Shown: positions 6,832 to 14,344 of the stretch, in pieces
Layout of the letters: the number at the start of each line of letters is the position of its first letter
Numbering within the stretch: position 1 is the first letter of the stretch
Assembly (NCBI GenBank): GCA_000431215.1
Contig: HF985571.1
Location: 1-24,902 of the forward strand
Origin: Prevotella sp. CAG:1031
GTDB taxonomy: Bacteria; Bacteroidota; Bacteroidia; Bacteroidales; Muribaculaceae
Reading direction: 5' to 3'
Length of the DNA: 24,902 nt
Notes under the pieces: model-generated
What the model saw: only the letters and a program-made list of their open reading frames with translations
Databases searched by the model: none
Told to the model about the DNA's origin: nothing
Position numbers and translations under genes: made by a program

Positions 6832-8076
6832 ATGAAACGGAAATTATTCAAACAGATGCTTAACGAATGGCGCAGCAATATCTGGCTCGTTGTAGAGCTG
6901 GTAATTGTGCTGATTGTCATGCAATGGATATTTACCTTGCTCAGCTCTCTATATTATATCCACAAAAATTCCCTTCCTGTCGATCTCGGCGACATCTATG
7001 TCACTGACATAAGAGTACTCGATGAGAATTGCGAGGGGTACGTGCCTTACGACAGCGTCCGGTCGGTCCGCTCCGACCTCGATGTCATGCTTTCAGGGCT
7101 GCGTTCGAACCCTTACGTCGAAATAGTAGCTGAGGCCAATTATACGTCATTGCCATATAACTACAGTTTCATGGGCGATAATCTGATGTATATTCGGAAA
7201 GATGGCAAGGAACGCCGCTATTATGTGAACAAGCGCTTTATGTCGCCCGAATTAATGCTGCTTTTCCGCCTTGGCGGCGACGGTGGCGAGACGCCTGAGA
7301 GGCTGGCCGAAATACTGAAAAAAGGGGAGATAATAATATCCGAGACTGAATACCCCTGGGGTGAAGAGGCTCCCACGGCCAGAGAATTCATGGGCAGGAA
7401 TGTAGTGCTGTCGAGCGACACGCTGACATACTACCGCGTCGGGGCGGTCGCCGCCGACCTGCGCCGCACCGATTATGAACCGACCTTCGCCGGAAGCGGT
7501 TATTTCCCGATCAGGCCTGAAGATGTCTCTACGCTGGTTTTTCGCGTGAAGCCGGGAATGGGGCGCAAGTTTATCGAATCACTCGGCAACGGAGGGATGC
7601 AGTCGGGAAATGTTTATCTGACCGATCTGAAATCGCTCGAAGATATTCGCGATTCGATACAGATAACTATAACTCAGGCTATCCGGAATATCGTGATTTG
7701 CGCGCTTTTCATTATGTCGGTTATTTTCCTTGGCTTTCTCGGAACATTCTGGTTCAGGACGCAGCAGCGGGTTTCGGAAATCGCCGTCCGCAAGGTTCAT
7801 GGCGCCCGCAATTCCGATATTTATGCGCGCTTTTTCGCTGAAGGCCTGATTTTGCTCGCTGTGGCGGTGCTTATCACTCTGCCTGTTTCAATATGGATGA
7901 TGAAATCGTCGCTGCTCGAAGTTATTGAAATGCCTATAGTGCTGCCGGACAGTCAACTGATTATCGGGGAGATTCTGGCAATATTGTCGCTGGGCCTGCT
8001 GATTGTCGCCGGCATATATGCTCCCGCGCGGCGCGCCACCCGAGTCGATCCGGCCGAGGCACTTAAAGATATGTAA
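6832..8076 (+). CDS. FtsX/MacB-like ABC permease, second of two
   Basis: This 414-aa protein has the same plan as its upstream neighbour but little obvious identity to it. There is one helix near residues 15-42, a periplasmic domain to ~275, and three C-terminal helices. VSEIAVRKVHGARNSDIYARFF is the cytoplasmic coupling helix, and ARRATRVDPAEALKDM is the usual FtsX end. In Bacteroidota, split MacB systems often carry such divergent permease pairs. The outer-membrane factor begins 6 bases after its stop. Confidence 0.92.
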   Translation: MKRKLFKQMLNEWRSNIWLVVELVIVLIVMQWIFTLLSSLYYIHKNSLPVDLGDIYVTDIRVLDENCEGYVPYDSVRSVRSDLDVMLSGLRSNPYVEIVAEANYTSLPYNYSFMGDNLMYIRKDGKERRYYVNKRFMSPELMLLFRLGGDGGETPERLAEILKKGEIIISETEYPWGEEAPTAREFMGRNVVLSSDTLTYYRVGAVAADLRRTDYEPTFAGSGYFPIRPEDVSTLVFRVKPGMGRKFIESLGNGGMQSGNVYLTDLKSLEDIRDSIQITITQAIRNIVICALFIMSVIFLGFLGTFWFRTQQRVSEIAVRKVHGARNSDIYARFFAEGLILLAVAVLITLPVSIWMMKSSLLEVIEMPIVLPDSQLIIGEILAILSLGLLIVAGIYAPARRATRVDPAEALKDM

Positions 8077-8082
8077 TTGACG

Positions 8083-9561
8083 ATGAATAAGCTTTTCATA
8101 CTATATATTGCGTTGCCCGCGTTGCTGTTCCCCGTGAGTGGAGCAGCCCGCGTGCAGACGCTGACACTCGACGACGCCATCGCCATGGCGCGTGTGCAGA
8201 GTGTCGATGCGGCCGTCGCTCTCGACGAGCTCAGAACCGCCTACTGGCAGTGGCGCAGCTACCGGGCCGAACGCCTGCCCGAGATTTCGATGTCGGGAAC
8301 GCTCCCTTCGTATAACGACCACTACACTCCATACATGAACGGCGAGGGAGAATACAGCTATGTGCGCAACCACAACCTCAGCGTGCAGGCCGGACTGTCG
8401 GTAAACCAGAATATTCCCTTCACGGGCGGTAAGATCAGCCTCAGCAGCTCGCTCGATTTTATGCGGCAGTTCGACGACGGCGGCTCGAACCGCTTTCTGA
8501 CCGTGCCGGTAGCGCTTACTCTCGAGCAGCCGGTTTTCGGGGTCAATACCTTCAAGTGGGACAACCGAATCGAGCCTGTGAGATTCTCCGAGGCGAAGGC
8601 GGCATTTCTGAGCGCCACGGAAGATGTGGCACTGACCACGGTAAACTATTTCTTCACGCTCGTCATGAGCCGTGAGAATCTTGCGATAGCCGGGCAGAAT
8701 CTCGAGAATGCCCGTAAGCTCTATGCTGTCGCTGTGGAAAAACGCCGGATGGGGCAGATCAGCGAGAACGATCTGCGGCAGATGGAACTGAATCTGCTCG
8801 AGGCCCAGTCGGAGGTGACCGACTGCAGCAGCACCCTCAAGAGCGATATGTTCACCCTGAGGTCGTTTCTTGACCTCGGAGAAGATGTCGAGATCGAACC
8901 TGTTGTCCCCGACAGCATTCCGGCTGTCAGCATATCCTACAGCGATGCTCTCGACAGAGCTCTTGCCAACAATAAGTTTGCGAAGAATATTGCGCGCCGC
9001 CAGCTTGAGGCCGACTACGAGGTCGCCAAAGCCAAAGGCGATATGCGCGAGATAAAACTCTATGCCCAGGTCGGCTTCACGGGGACTGCCCGCAATATTT
9101 CCGACGCCTATACGCGCCAGCGCGGAAATCAGATGATAGAGGTCGGCTTCTCGATTCCGCTTGTCGACTGGGGCAAGCGGCGCGGAAAGGTGAAAGTGGC
9201 CGAGAGCAACCGTCGCGTCACGGAAAGCCGGCTGCGTCAGGAGTCGCTCGATTTCAACCAGCAGCTGTTTATACTTGTGGAGCGGTTCGGCAACCAGCAG
9301 CAGCAACTGTCGATAGCCTCGCGCGCCGACGAGATTGCCCGACAGCGATATGACACCAATTTCGAGACTTTTCTGATCGGCAAGATCTCAACCCTCGATC
9401 TCAATGACTCGCAGTCGAAGAAAGATGAAAGCAAGCGCAACTATATCAACGAGCTTTATAAGTTCTGGAGCTATTGGTACAGAATACGTTCGCTGACGCT
9501 TTATGACTACGGAAATCTGTGTGACATCAATGCCGATATCGAAAAAATATGCAGAATGTGA
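8083..9561 (+). CDS. TolC-family outer-membrane efflux protein
   Basis: This 492-aa protein begins with a signal peptide (MNKLFILYIALPALLFPVSG, cleavage near residue 21-22). Two OEP halves follow, with the long Gln/Arg/Ala-rich helices typical of TolC channels (LTLDDAIAMAR..., AIAGQNLENARKLYAVAVEKR and SYSDALDRALANNKFAK...). VGFSIPLVDWGKRRGKVKVAE is a common second-repeat signature. ATG 8083 is chosen over an upstream TTG at 8077 because the signal peptide starts there. It would form the outer-membrane exit of the tripartite pump encoded by the preceding genes. The C-terminal half contains several Tyr/Trp residues (KFWSYWYRIR), which is unremarkable for this family. Confidence 0.92.
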   Translation: MNKLFILYIALPALLFPVSGAARVQTLTLDDAIAMARVQSVDAAVALDELRTAYWQWRSYRAERLPEISMSGTLPSYNDHYTPYMNGEGEYSYVRNHNLSVQAGLSVNQNIPFTGGKISLSSSLDFMRQFDDGGSNRFLTVPVALTLEQPVFGVNTFKWDNRIEPVRFSEAKAAFLSATEDVALTTVNYFFTLVMSRENLAIAGQNLENARKLYAVAVEKRRMGQISENDLRQMELNLLEAQSEVTDCSSTLKSDMFTLRSFLDLGEDVEIEPVVPDSIPAVSISYSDALDRALANNKFAKNIARRQLEADYEVAKAKGDMREIKLYAQVGFTGTARNISDAYTRQRGNQMIEVGFSIPLVDWGKRRGKVKVAESNRRVTESRLRQESLDFNQQLFILVERFGNQQQQLSIASRADEIARQRYDTNFETFLIGKISTLDLNDSQSKKDESKRNYINELYKFWSYWYRIRSLTLYDYGNLCDINADIEKICRM

Positions 9562-9595
9562 TGCGATTGAGCGGAAATACAATTAAGTTTGCACT

Positions 9596-10129
9596 ATGAT
9601 TCTGATAGTAGATGATGATAATGCGGTGCGGATGGCCCTGTCGCTGGCGCTTGAGCGCGCCGGTTTTGAACCGCTGGCTGTCGGCAATGAGGCCGAGGCT
9701 CTGGATGCGGTGCGCTCCGGGCGAGTCGAACTGGTTATCCTCGACATGAACCTGACGTTGTCGACAACCGGGCGGCAGGGGGTCGAGGTGCTCCGCAAGA
9801 TACGCATTCTTCAGCCCGACGTGCCGGTTATAATGATCACGGCATGGGGAACGATTCCGCTGGCTGTAGAGACGATGAACTACGGAGCGGCCGATTTTGT
9901 GACCAAGCCATGGAGCAACGCCGATGTCATTGCCAAAATCAAAAAGGCGCTTGCCAGAAGCTCTGAGCAGAAGGCCCGGACTTGCAACGACAAGACTCTC
10001 GAAGAAATCGAGGCGGACACTATCAGAGAAGTTCTGCGGCGTTGCGGCGGCAATCTGTCGGAAGCATCCAAGCAGCTCGGCATCACGCGCCAGTCGCTTT
10101 ACCGCCGTATCGAAAAATTCAAGTTATGA
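9596..10129 (+). CDS. Response regulator, REC plus Fis-type HTH, without AAA+ domain
   Basis: This 177-aa regulator has a receiver domain with the acidic pocket DDD (6-8), phospho-acceptor Asp50 in LVILDMNL, Thr82 and Lys104 (VTKPW). After a short linker comes a C-terminal Fis-type helix-turn-helix (IREVLRRCGGNLSEASKQLGITRQSLYRRIEKF, ~138-175). The receiver and DNA-binding parts look like those of NtrC-type regulators, but the ~240-residue AAA+ sigma-54-activating domain is missing, as in the RegA/PrrA/ActR class. It should therefore act as a direct DNA binder rather than through sigma-54. It overlaps the kinase gene by 4 bases (ATGA) and follows the efflux genes by 34 bases, so it probably controls them. 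Confidence 0.93.
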   Translation: MILIVDDDNAVRMALSLALERAGFEPLAVGNEAEALDAVRSGRVELVILDMNLTLSTTGRQGVEVLRKIRILQPDVPVIMITAWGTIPLAVETMNYGAADFVTKPWSNADVIAKIKKALARSSEQKARTCNDKTLEEIEADTIREVLRRCGGNLSEASKQLGITRQSLYRRIEKFKL

Positions 10130-11367
10130 GGTTCCGAATCTGTTACATGATGCTTCTGGTCGCAGTGGCGGTGACAACCGCAGTCGTGGCTTTCTGCGAT
10201 GTCGGTAAGTTGTGGACTGTCGGGCTGTGCGGGCTGATGGTTGTTCTTGTGCTGTTGCTTTACCGTTCGGTGGCGATACCTATGAAAGCTGTCCGCAATG
10301 GCCTGAATCTGCTGCGCGAACAGGATTTCAGCAGTCGCCTGCGTATGACAGGGCAGCCCGATGCCGACAATATCGTGGAGCTTTATAACACACTGATGGC
10401 TTCTATGAAAGCCGAGCGACTGAAAAATCTCGAACAGAACAGGTTCCTGAGTCTTGTCGTTGAGGCCTCCCCATTGGGAATCGCAGTATGCGATTTCAAT
10501 GGTGCTGTTGTCCGGACAAACAGCGCATGGGATAGGATGTCGTCTCCCGAGTTGGCCAAAGCCGTTGAATCGGTGGCTGATGGCGATTCACAGGTGATGC
10601 GGCTGCCGGGAGCGTCGATCGTGCGCATTTCCAAGCTGTGGTTTATGGACTCTGGCTTCCGCCGGAGATTTGTCATTGTTGAACGTATAACCGAAGAGAT
10701 TACGGCTGCTGAAAAGCAGATGTTCAATATAATTGTGCGCACTATAGGCCATGAGGTCAACAATAGTCTCGGCAGCGTAATCTCGATTCTCGAGAGCCTC
10801 GGCGCCATGCACAGCGACGACTCGCTTGCTGCCCGGGCTATCGACAGCTGCACGACGAGCTGTGTCAACCTCGTCAGTTTTGTCCGCGGTTATGCCGAGA
10901 TTGTCAAGCTGCCGCCTCCCGATTGCGAGACTGTCGATGTGAACCGGTGGCTGACGGGGCTGTGTCCGGCTCTGACGGCCATGACACCGGCGAACGTCTC
11001 TCTGGAAATCGACAGCGCTCCGGCCGACGCTACTGCCTGTTTCGATCCCGTGCTGATGGAGCGTGTAGTTGTCAATATTGTCAAGAACGCTGTCGAAAGT
11101 ATCGCGGAACGCCCCGACGGCGCTATTGAAATCGCCCTTAGGTCTGACCCGCTGACGCTGACCGTAACCGATAACGGCCCCGGCATAGCCGACGAAGTCA
11201 GCGCAAAACTGTTCACACCTTTTTTCTCGACCAAACGTCCCGACCGCGGACTCGGCCTGATGCTTGTAGCCGACATTCTTCGGGCACACGGCTTCCGTTA
11301 TAGCCTTTCGACGTCGCCCGACACCGGGCTCACGACCTTCGCCATAACCCTTAGGCCAAAGCATTAA
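10126..11367 (+). CDS. Sensor histidine kinase, NtrY-like
   Basis: This 413-aa protein starts at the ATG in the ATGA overlap with the regulator. A longer in-frame start at 9982 would lie inside the regulator gene and is rejected. Two closely spaced membrane helices (~7-23, ~31-47) leave almost no periplasmic loop. A HAMP-like linker follows, then a PAS-like domain (RFLSLVVEASPLGIAVCD). The H-box is IGHEVNNSLGSV with His209; the N-box is NIVKNAVESI (Asn321), followed by G1 DNGPGI, F-box FTPFFSTK and G2 GLGLML. With no sizeable sensor loop, the signal is probably intramembrane or cytoplasmic, for example the state of the neighbouring transporter. Its stop lies 3 bases from that of the convergent small gene. 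Confidence 0.94.
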   Translation: MRFRICYMMLLVAVAVTTAVVAFCDVGKLWTVGLCGLMVVLVLLLYRSVAIPMKAVRNGLNLLREQDFSSRLRMTGQPDADNIVELYNTLMASMKAERLKNLEQNRFLSLVVEASPLGIAVCDFNGAVVRTNSAWDRMSSPELAKAVESVADGDSQVMRLPGASIVRISKLWFMDSGFRRRFVIVERITEEITAAEKQMFNIIVRTIGHEVNNSLGSVISILESLGAMHSDDSLAARAIDSCTTSCVNLVSFVRGYAEIVKLPPPDCETVDVNRWLTGLCPALTAMTPANVSLEIDSAPADATACFDPVLMERVVVNIVKNAVESIAERPDGAIEIALRSDPLTLTVTDNGPGIADEVSAKLFTPFFSTKRPDRGLGLMLVADILRAHGFRYSLSTSPDTGLTTFAITLRPKH

Positions 11368-11370
11368 GTA

Positions 11371-11634
11371 TCAGTCTTCCCAGAAGTTTTTCCTTTTTTT
11401 CTTTACACCACCCATCCATGGTAGCCCCGTCCAATATTCATCGTTAATGCGACGGCGTTTGCGTCGCTGAGGCTCCATAGCCGACGGATGTTTAATGTAA
11501 TATGCGACGACGCCAATCGTGACTACGATGACAGTCAGCAGGTGAAGGAGTATCAAAGATACCGACGGGAAGAATAAGGGCGATAAGGCTATAGCAACCA
11601 ACATCATCGCTAAAATTATAAACAAGAGTTTCAT
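11371..11634 (-). CDS. Small two-helix membrane protein, function unknown
   Basis: This 87-aa protein has two hydrophobic helices (~2-22 and ~26-47) with little loop between them. A strongly basic segment follows (PQRRKRRR) and then an aromatic tail (DEYWTGLPWMGGVKKKRKNFWED). The basic stretch just after the second helix fits the positive-inside rule and puts the tail in the cytoplasm. No family is recognised. It is convergent with the kinase gene, with only 3 bases between stop codons. No clear consensus promoter was found upstream. Confidence 0.6.
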   Translation of the reverse strand: MKLLFIILAMMLVAIALSPLFFPSVSLILLHLLTVIVVTIGVVAYYIKHPSAMEPQRRKRRRINDEYWTGLPWMGGVKKKRKNFWED

Positions 11635-11817
11635 TGTATTTAGATTAGGTTCAACCTATATCGGTTGTTATCGCTACTAATTTACGAAATTTTTCCTTAC
11701 GATAAACAATCCCCGTCGTAATCATTCTAAACCGAGCGCCTCAGTTGTGGAATCGGGGCGATCTGCCCCCCTAAATCGAAGTGCTTCGGAATCCGATCGG
11801 AAACTCCGGTTATAATT

Positions 11818-11844
11818 AAAAAATCCGGGCGAAGGACCCGGATT
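11818..11844 (-). terminator. Rho-independent terminator of tRNA-Gly
   Basis: On the minus strand an 8-bp stem AATCCGGG/CCCGGATT (11837-11844 with 11822-11829) with a 7-base loop is followed by a run of T residues (11818-11823 read as A on the plus strand). It begins 3 bases after the tRNA 3' end. Confidence 0.85.
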
Positions 11845-11847
11845 GAG

Positions 11848-11920
11848 AGCGGTAGACGGGGTTCGAACCCGCGACCCTCAGCTTGGGAAGCTGATGCTCT
11901 ACCAACTGAGCTACTACCGC
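11848..11920 (-). tRNA. tRNA-Gly (anticodon CCC)
   Basis: The 73 bases fold as a full cloverleaf: acceptor GCGGTAG/CTACCGC, D-arm GCTC...GAGC with AGTTGGTA loop, anticodon stem TCAGC/GCTGA with loop TTCCCAA, 5-base variable loop GGGTC, T-arm with TTCGAAC loop, discriminator T. Loop positions 34-36 read CCC, decoding GGG glycine codons. The CCA end is not encoded and must be added after transcription, as usual in Bacteroidota. No integrated element is attached to it in this window. Confidence 0.95.
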
Positions 11921-11930
11921 ATTGGTGACG

Positions 11931-11961
11931 CAAAGGTACGCTTTTTTTCGCGACGACGAAA
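11931..11961 (-). promoter_or_regulatory. Promoter of tRNA-Gly
   Basis: TACCTTTG on the minus strand (11931-11938) matches TAnnTTTG. A TTTC at 11958-11961 is a near-consensus -33 box with a 19-base spacer. The box lies 10 bases before the mature 5' end. Confidence 0.6.
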
Positions 11962-12029
11962 TTCCTCCGGCGCTTTTTTCTGAAAAATGCACATATTTTG
12001 ATTTTGTGTGTAATTTTTTCAGCCATTTT

Positions 12030-12061
12030 CTTGCTTTTCTCGGAAGAGGTCTATACCTTTG
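12030..12061 (+). promoter_or_regulatory. Promoter of the ptb-buk operon
   Basis: CTTG (12030-12033), a 20-base spacer and TACCTTTG (12054-12061) fit the Bacteroidota promoter. The leader to ATG 12124 would be about 57 bases. Confidence 0.6.
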
Positions 12062-12123
12062 CTCCTGACCAATGAAAACACCGGAAGATCCGTCTTCCGC
12101 CGAATGCCTTAAATTTGATAGAA

Positions 12124-13044
12124 ATGGAGCCAATTAAAGATTTTGAAGGCCTCGCCAAACGATTCAAAGAACAGCCGCGCCGCAAGCGCGTTGTCGCTGT
12201 CTGCCCCCACGACGAACCGACAATCGAGGTTATCGACCGCTGTCTTCGCGAGGGCGTGGCCGATTTTATTCTTGTCAACGATTCTGTTCGTCCTGAAATT
12301 CAGAAAGAATGGAAGCAGCAATACGGCGATCGCATAGAGGTTGTCGATACCGACGATTTCGATTCAGCCGCTGCCATGTCGGTTAAGCTTATAAACGAGC
12401 GTCGCGCCGAAGTCGTTTTCAAGGGCTCGATCAATACCGATAATCTTTTGCGCGCCGTGCTCGACAAAGAGCATGGCCTGCTGCCCCACGGACGTGTCAT
12501 GAGCCACGTAGCCGTTGCCGACATTCCCGGCTACGACAAGTTGCTGATCTATAGCGACAGCGCTGTGATTCCGGTTCCGAATCTCGATCAGTTCGACGCC
12601 ATGGTGCGCCACAATGTCGATATGGCGCGGCGTATGGGCCACACCTGCCCGAAGGTTGCGCTGGTTCATTTCACCGAGAAAGTCAACAAGAAATTCCAGT
12701 GTACCCTCGACTATGTCGAGCTTATAGCCCGCGCGGCCGCCGGTTCTTACGGCGAAGTCGAAATGGGTGGCCCGATGGATATAAAGACAGCTCTCGATCC
12801 TCATTCCGGCCAGATCAAGGGAATCAAGGCCCCGGCTGCCGGAGATGCCGATGTCGTCATCATGCCCGACCTCGAAGCCGCGAATGCTTTCTATAAGACT
12901 CTCGCTCTTTTCGGTGGCGCCCGTATCGCAGCCCTTCTGATAGGCACTACGGCGCCTGTCGTCACCCCCTCGCGCGCCGACTCGGCCGACAACAAATATT
13001 TCTCGCTCGCGCTGGCCTGTGTTGCCGGACATTATGAGCTTTGA
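12124..13044 (+). CDS. ptb: Phosphate butyryltransferase
   Basis: This 306-aa enzyme of the phosphate acetyl/butyryltransferase family exchanges the CoA of butyryl-CoA for phosphate, giving butyryl-phosphate. Family features include the N-terminal VVAVCPHDEPTIEVIDRCLREGVADFILV, the FKGSINTDNLLRAVL segment, RVMSHVAV, and the C-terminal DVVIMPDLEAANAFYKTL...TAPVVTPSRADS. The length is right for Ptb (about 300 aa) rather than the longer two-domain acetyl enzyme. ATG 12124 is preferred to a TTG nine bases upstream. Butyrate kinase follows 28 bases downstream, which fixes the pathway. Branched substrates such as isobutyryl- or isovaleryl-CoA are also plausible, since the family is often promiscuous. 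Confidence 0.93.
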   Translation: MEPIKDFEGLAKRFKEQPRRKRVVAVCPHDEPTIEVIDRCLREGVADFILVNDSVRPEIQKEWKQQYGDRIEVVDTDDFDSAAAMSVKLINERRAEVVFKGSINTDNLLRAVLDKEHGLLPHGRVMSHVAVADIPGYDKLLIYSDSAVIPVPNLDQFDAMVRHNVDMARRMGHTCPKVALVHFTEKVNKKFQCTLDYVELIARAAAGSYGEVEMGGPMDIKTALDPHSGQIKGIKAPAAGDADVVIMPDLEAANAFYKTLALFGGARIAALLIGTTAPVVTPSRADSADNKYFSLALACVAGHYEL

Positions 13045-13072
13045 ATCCCACTTTTTAGAATAACCGATTGAA

Positions 13073-14221
13073 ATGAAGATATTTGTAATTAATCCCGGCT
13101 CGACGTCGACAAAGTTCTCCGTCAGCGACGGTCAGGCAATGATCTGGAACACCACAGTCCATCATCCGGCCGACGAGCTTGCAGGCTTCAACCATCCCAA
13201 CGAGCAGCTCGACTACCGTAACCGCGCCATGCACCGCGCTATCGAGGAAGCAGGACTCGACATCAGTGAGTTCGACGCCGTCATAGGCCGTGGCGGTCTT
13301 CTGCGTCCTACTCCCGGCGGCGTCTATGAGGTCGACGAGTATATCATCCACGATCTCATCCATGCCGAGATGGAACACGTCTGCAATCTGGGCGCGTTGC
13401 TGGCCGATATTCTGGCAAAAGAGGCCGGATGCCGTTCGTTTATCGCCGACCCTGAAGTTGTCGACGAGTTCATGCCTGAGGCACGCCTGTCGGGGCTGCC
13501 CATGCTCGAACGCCGCAGCGTTTTTCATGCACTCAACGGCAAGGCTGTTGCCCGTCTTTATGCGCGCGAGATCGGCCGCCGCTACGACGAACTGAATCTC
13601 ATCGTAGTCCACATGGGAGGCGGTATCTCGGTGGCTGCCCATCGCATGGGCAAGGTTGTCGATGTCAACAATGCCCTCAACGGCGACGGCCCGTATTCTC
13701 CCGAACGCGCCGGCACACTGCCTGCCGACCAGTTTGCCGAACTCTGCTTCAGCGGCAAATACACTCTGCGCGAGATAAAGAAGATGATAAACGGCCGTGG
13801 CGGTCTTGCCGCCTATCTCGGCACCAACGACACGCGCCTTATCGAGCAGAAAGCTCTCGCCGGCGAAGAGCCTTATAAGGGAGTGCTCGAAGGCATGCTC
13901 TACGGCACTGCCCGCGAAATCGGCGCCCGTTCGGTTGCCCTCCGCGGCAAAGTCGACGCTATCATCATTACCGGCGGAATCGCCCACAGCAAATACTGTG
14001 TTGACCGCATCGTCGAGTGGGCAGGATTTATCGGCCCGGTTGTTGTTCGTCCGGGCGAAGACGAGATGTTCTCGCTGGCCTTCAACGCCGCCTGCGCTCT
14101 GACAGGCGAACTGCCTATCAGCATCTACGACCCCGACGGCACTCGCGCCGCTGCCCGCCAATCTGCCGACGCTCCCGAAGAGGTTCCCGCCGAAGCGAGC
14201 CTTGAGCCCGCTATGGCCTGA
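13073..14221 (+). CDS. buk: Butyrate kinase with a short C-terminal extension
   Basis: This 382-aa kinase of the acetokinase family transfers phosphate from butyryl-phosphate to ADP, giving butyrate and ATP by substrate-level phosphorylation. Visible motifs are INPGSTSTK (6-14), VIGRGGLLRPTPGGVYEVDE, the ASKHA phosphate-binding segment HMGGGISVAAH, GDGPYSPERAG and ITGGIAHSKYCVDRI. Butyrate kinases are usually about 355 aa. Here a tail of ~30 residues rich in Ala, Glu and Pro (…ADAPEEVPAEASLEPAMA) is added after the conserved end and is probably disordered. It forms an operon with ptb. A strong hairpin 40 bases downstream may end the transcript. Confidence 0.94.
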   Translation: MKIFVINPGSTSTKFSVSDGQAMIWNTTVHHPADELAGFNHPNEQLDYRNRAMHRAIEEAGLDISEFDAVIGRGGLLRPTPGGVYEVDEYIIHDLIHAEMEHVCNLGALLADILAKEAGCRSFIADPEVVDEFMPEARLSGLPMLERRSVFHALNGKAVARLYAREIGRRYDELNLIVVHMGGGISVAAHRMGKVVDVNNALNGDGPYSPERAGTLPADQFAELCFSGKYTLREIKKMINGRGGLAAYLGTNDTRLIEQKALAGEEPYKGVLEGMLYGTAREIGARSVALRGKVDAIIITGGIAHSKYCVDRIVEWAGFIGPVVVRPGEDEMFSLAFNAACALTGELPISIYDPDGTRAAARQSADAPEEVPAEASLEPAMA

Positions 14222-14261
14222 TCTTTACGACACTATTCTAACATTCATTTTGATATATATT

Positions 14262-14292
14262 CGAGGCCTCGTCTCCCGGAGAAGAGGCCTCG
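14262..14292 (+). terminator. Hairpin after buk, probable terminator
   Basis: CGAGGCCTC (14262-14270) pairs with GAGGCCTCG (14284-14292), and the loop can extend the stem (TCTCC/GGAGA). No T-run follows, so it may be a stability hairpin or a terminator of the Bacteroidota kind that does not need a long U tract. Confidence 0.5.
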
Positions 14293-14344
14293 TCATGTAG
14301 CCGGCCAACCCGAACAAAACAGAAGCAGCAGGCGTTTTCCGGGC

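Larger units (their letters stand above)
11635..12123. other. Intergenic region around the tRNA gene
   Basis: This 489-base stretch contains the tRNA-Gly gene, its terminator and promoter, and the forward promoter of the ptb-buk operon. The part from 11635 to 11817 shows no gene, promoter consensus or strong hairpin that I can support. Translated frames across the tRNA are not credible genes. Confidence 0.7.

Noticed and set aside
8101..9306. 401-codon open frame on the minus strand
   Set aside because: It is antisense to the TolC-like gene, which has a signal peptide and family motifs.
9982..10125. Longer start for the histidine kinase
   Set aside because: The extra 48 residues lie within the response regulator in another frame and read as shadow sequence. 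The ATGA overlap start gives a normal membrane helix at the N-terminus.
11848..11920. tRNA-Gly as attachment site of the left element
   Set aside because: It is about 10 kb from the integrase with the whole efflux operon in between, and no duplicated tRNA end is visible.
11727..12133. Reading frames across the tRNA gene
   Set aside because: They span the tRNA, its promoter and terminator and contain its reverse-frame translation, so they are not protein genes.
13055..14161. 368-codon open frame opposite butyrate kinase
   Set aside because: It is the shadow of a well-conserved gene; its translation has no recognisable family.
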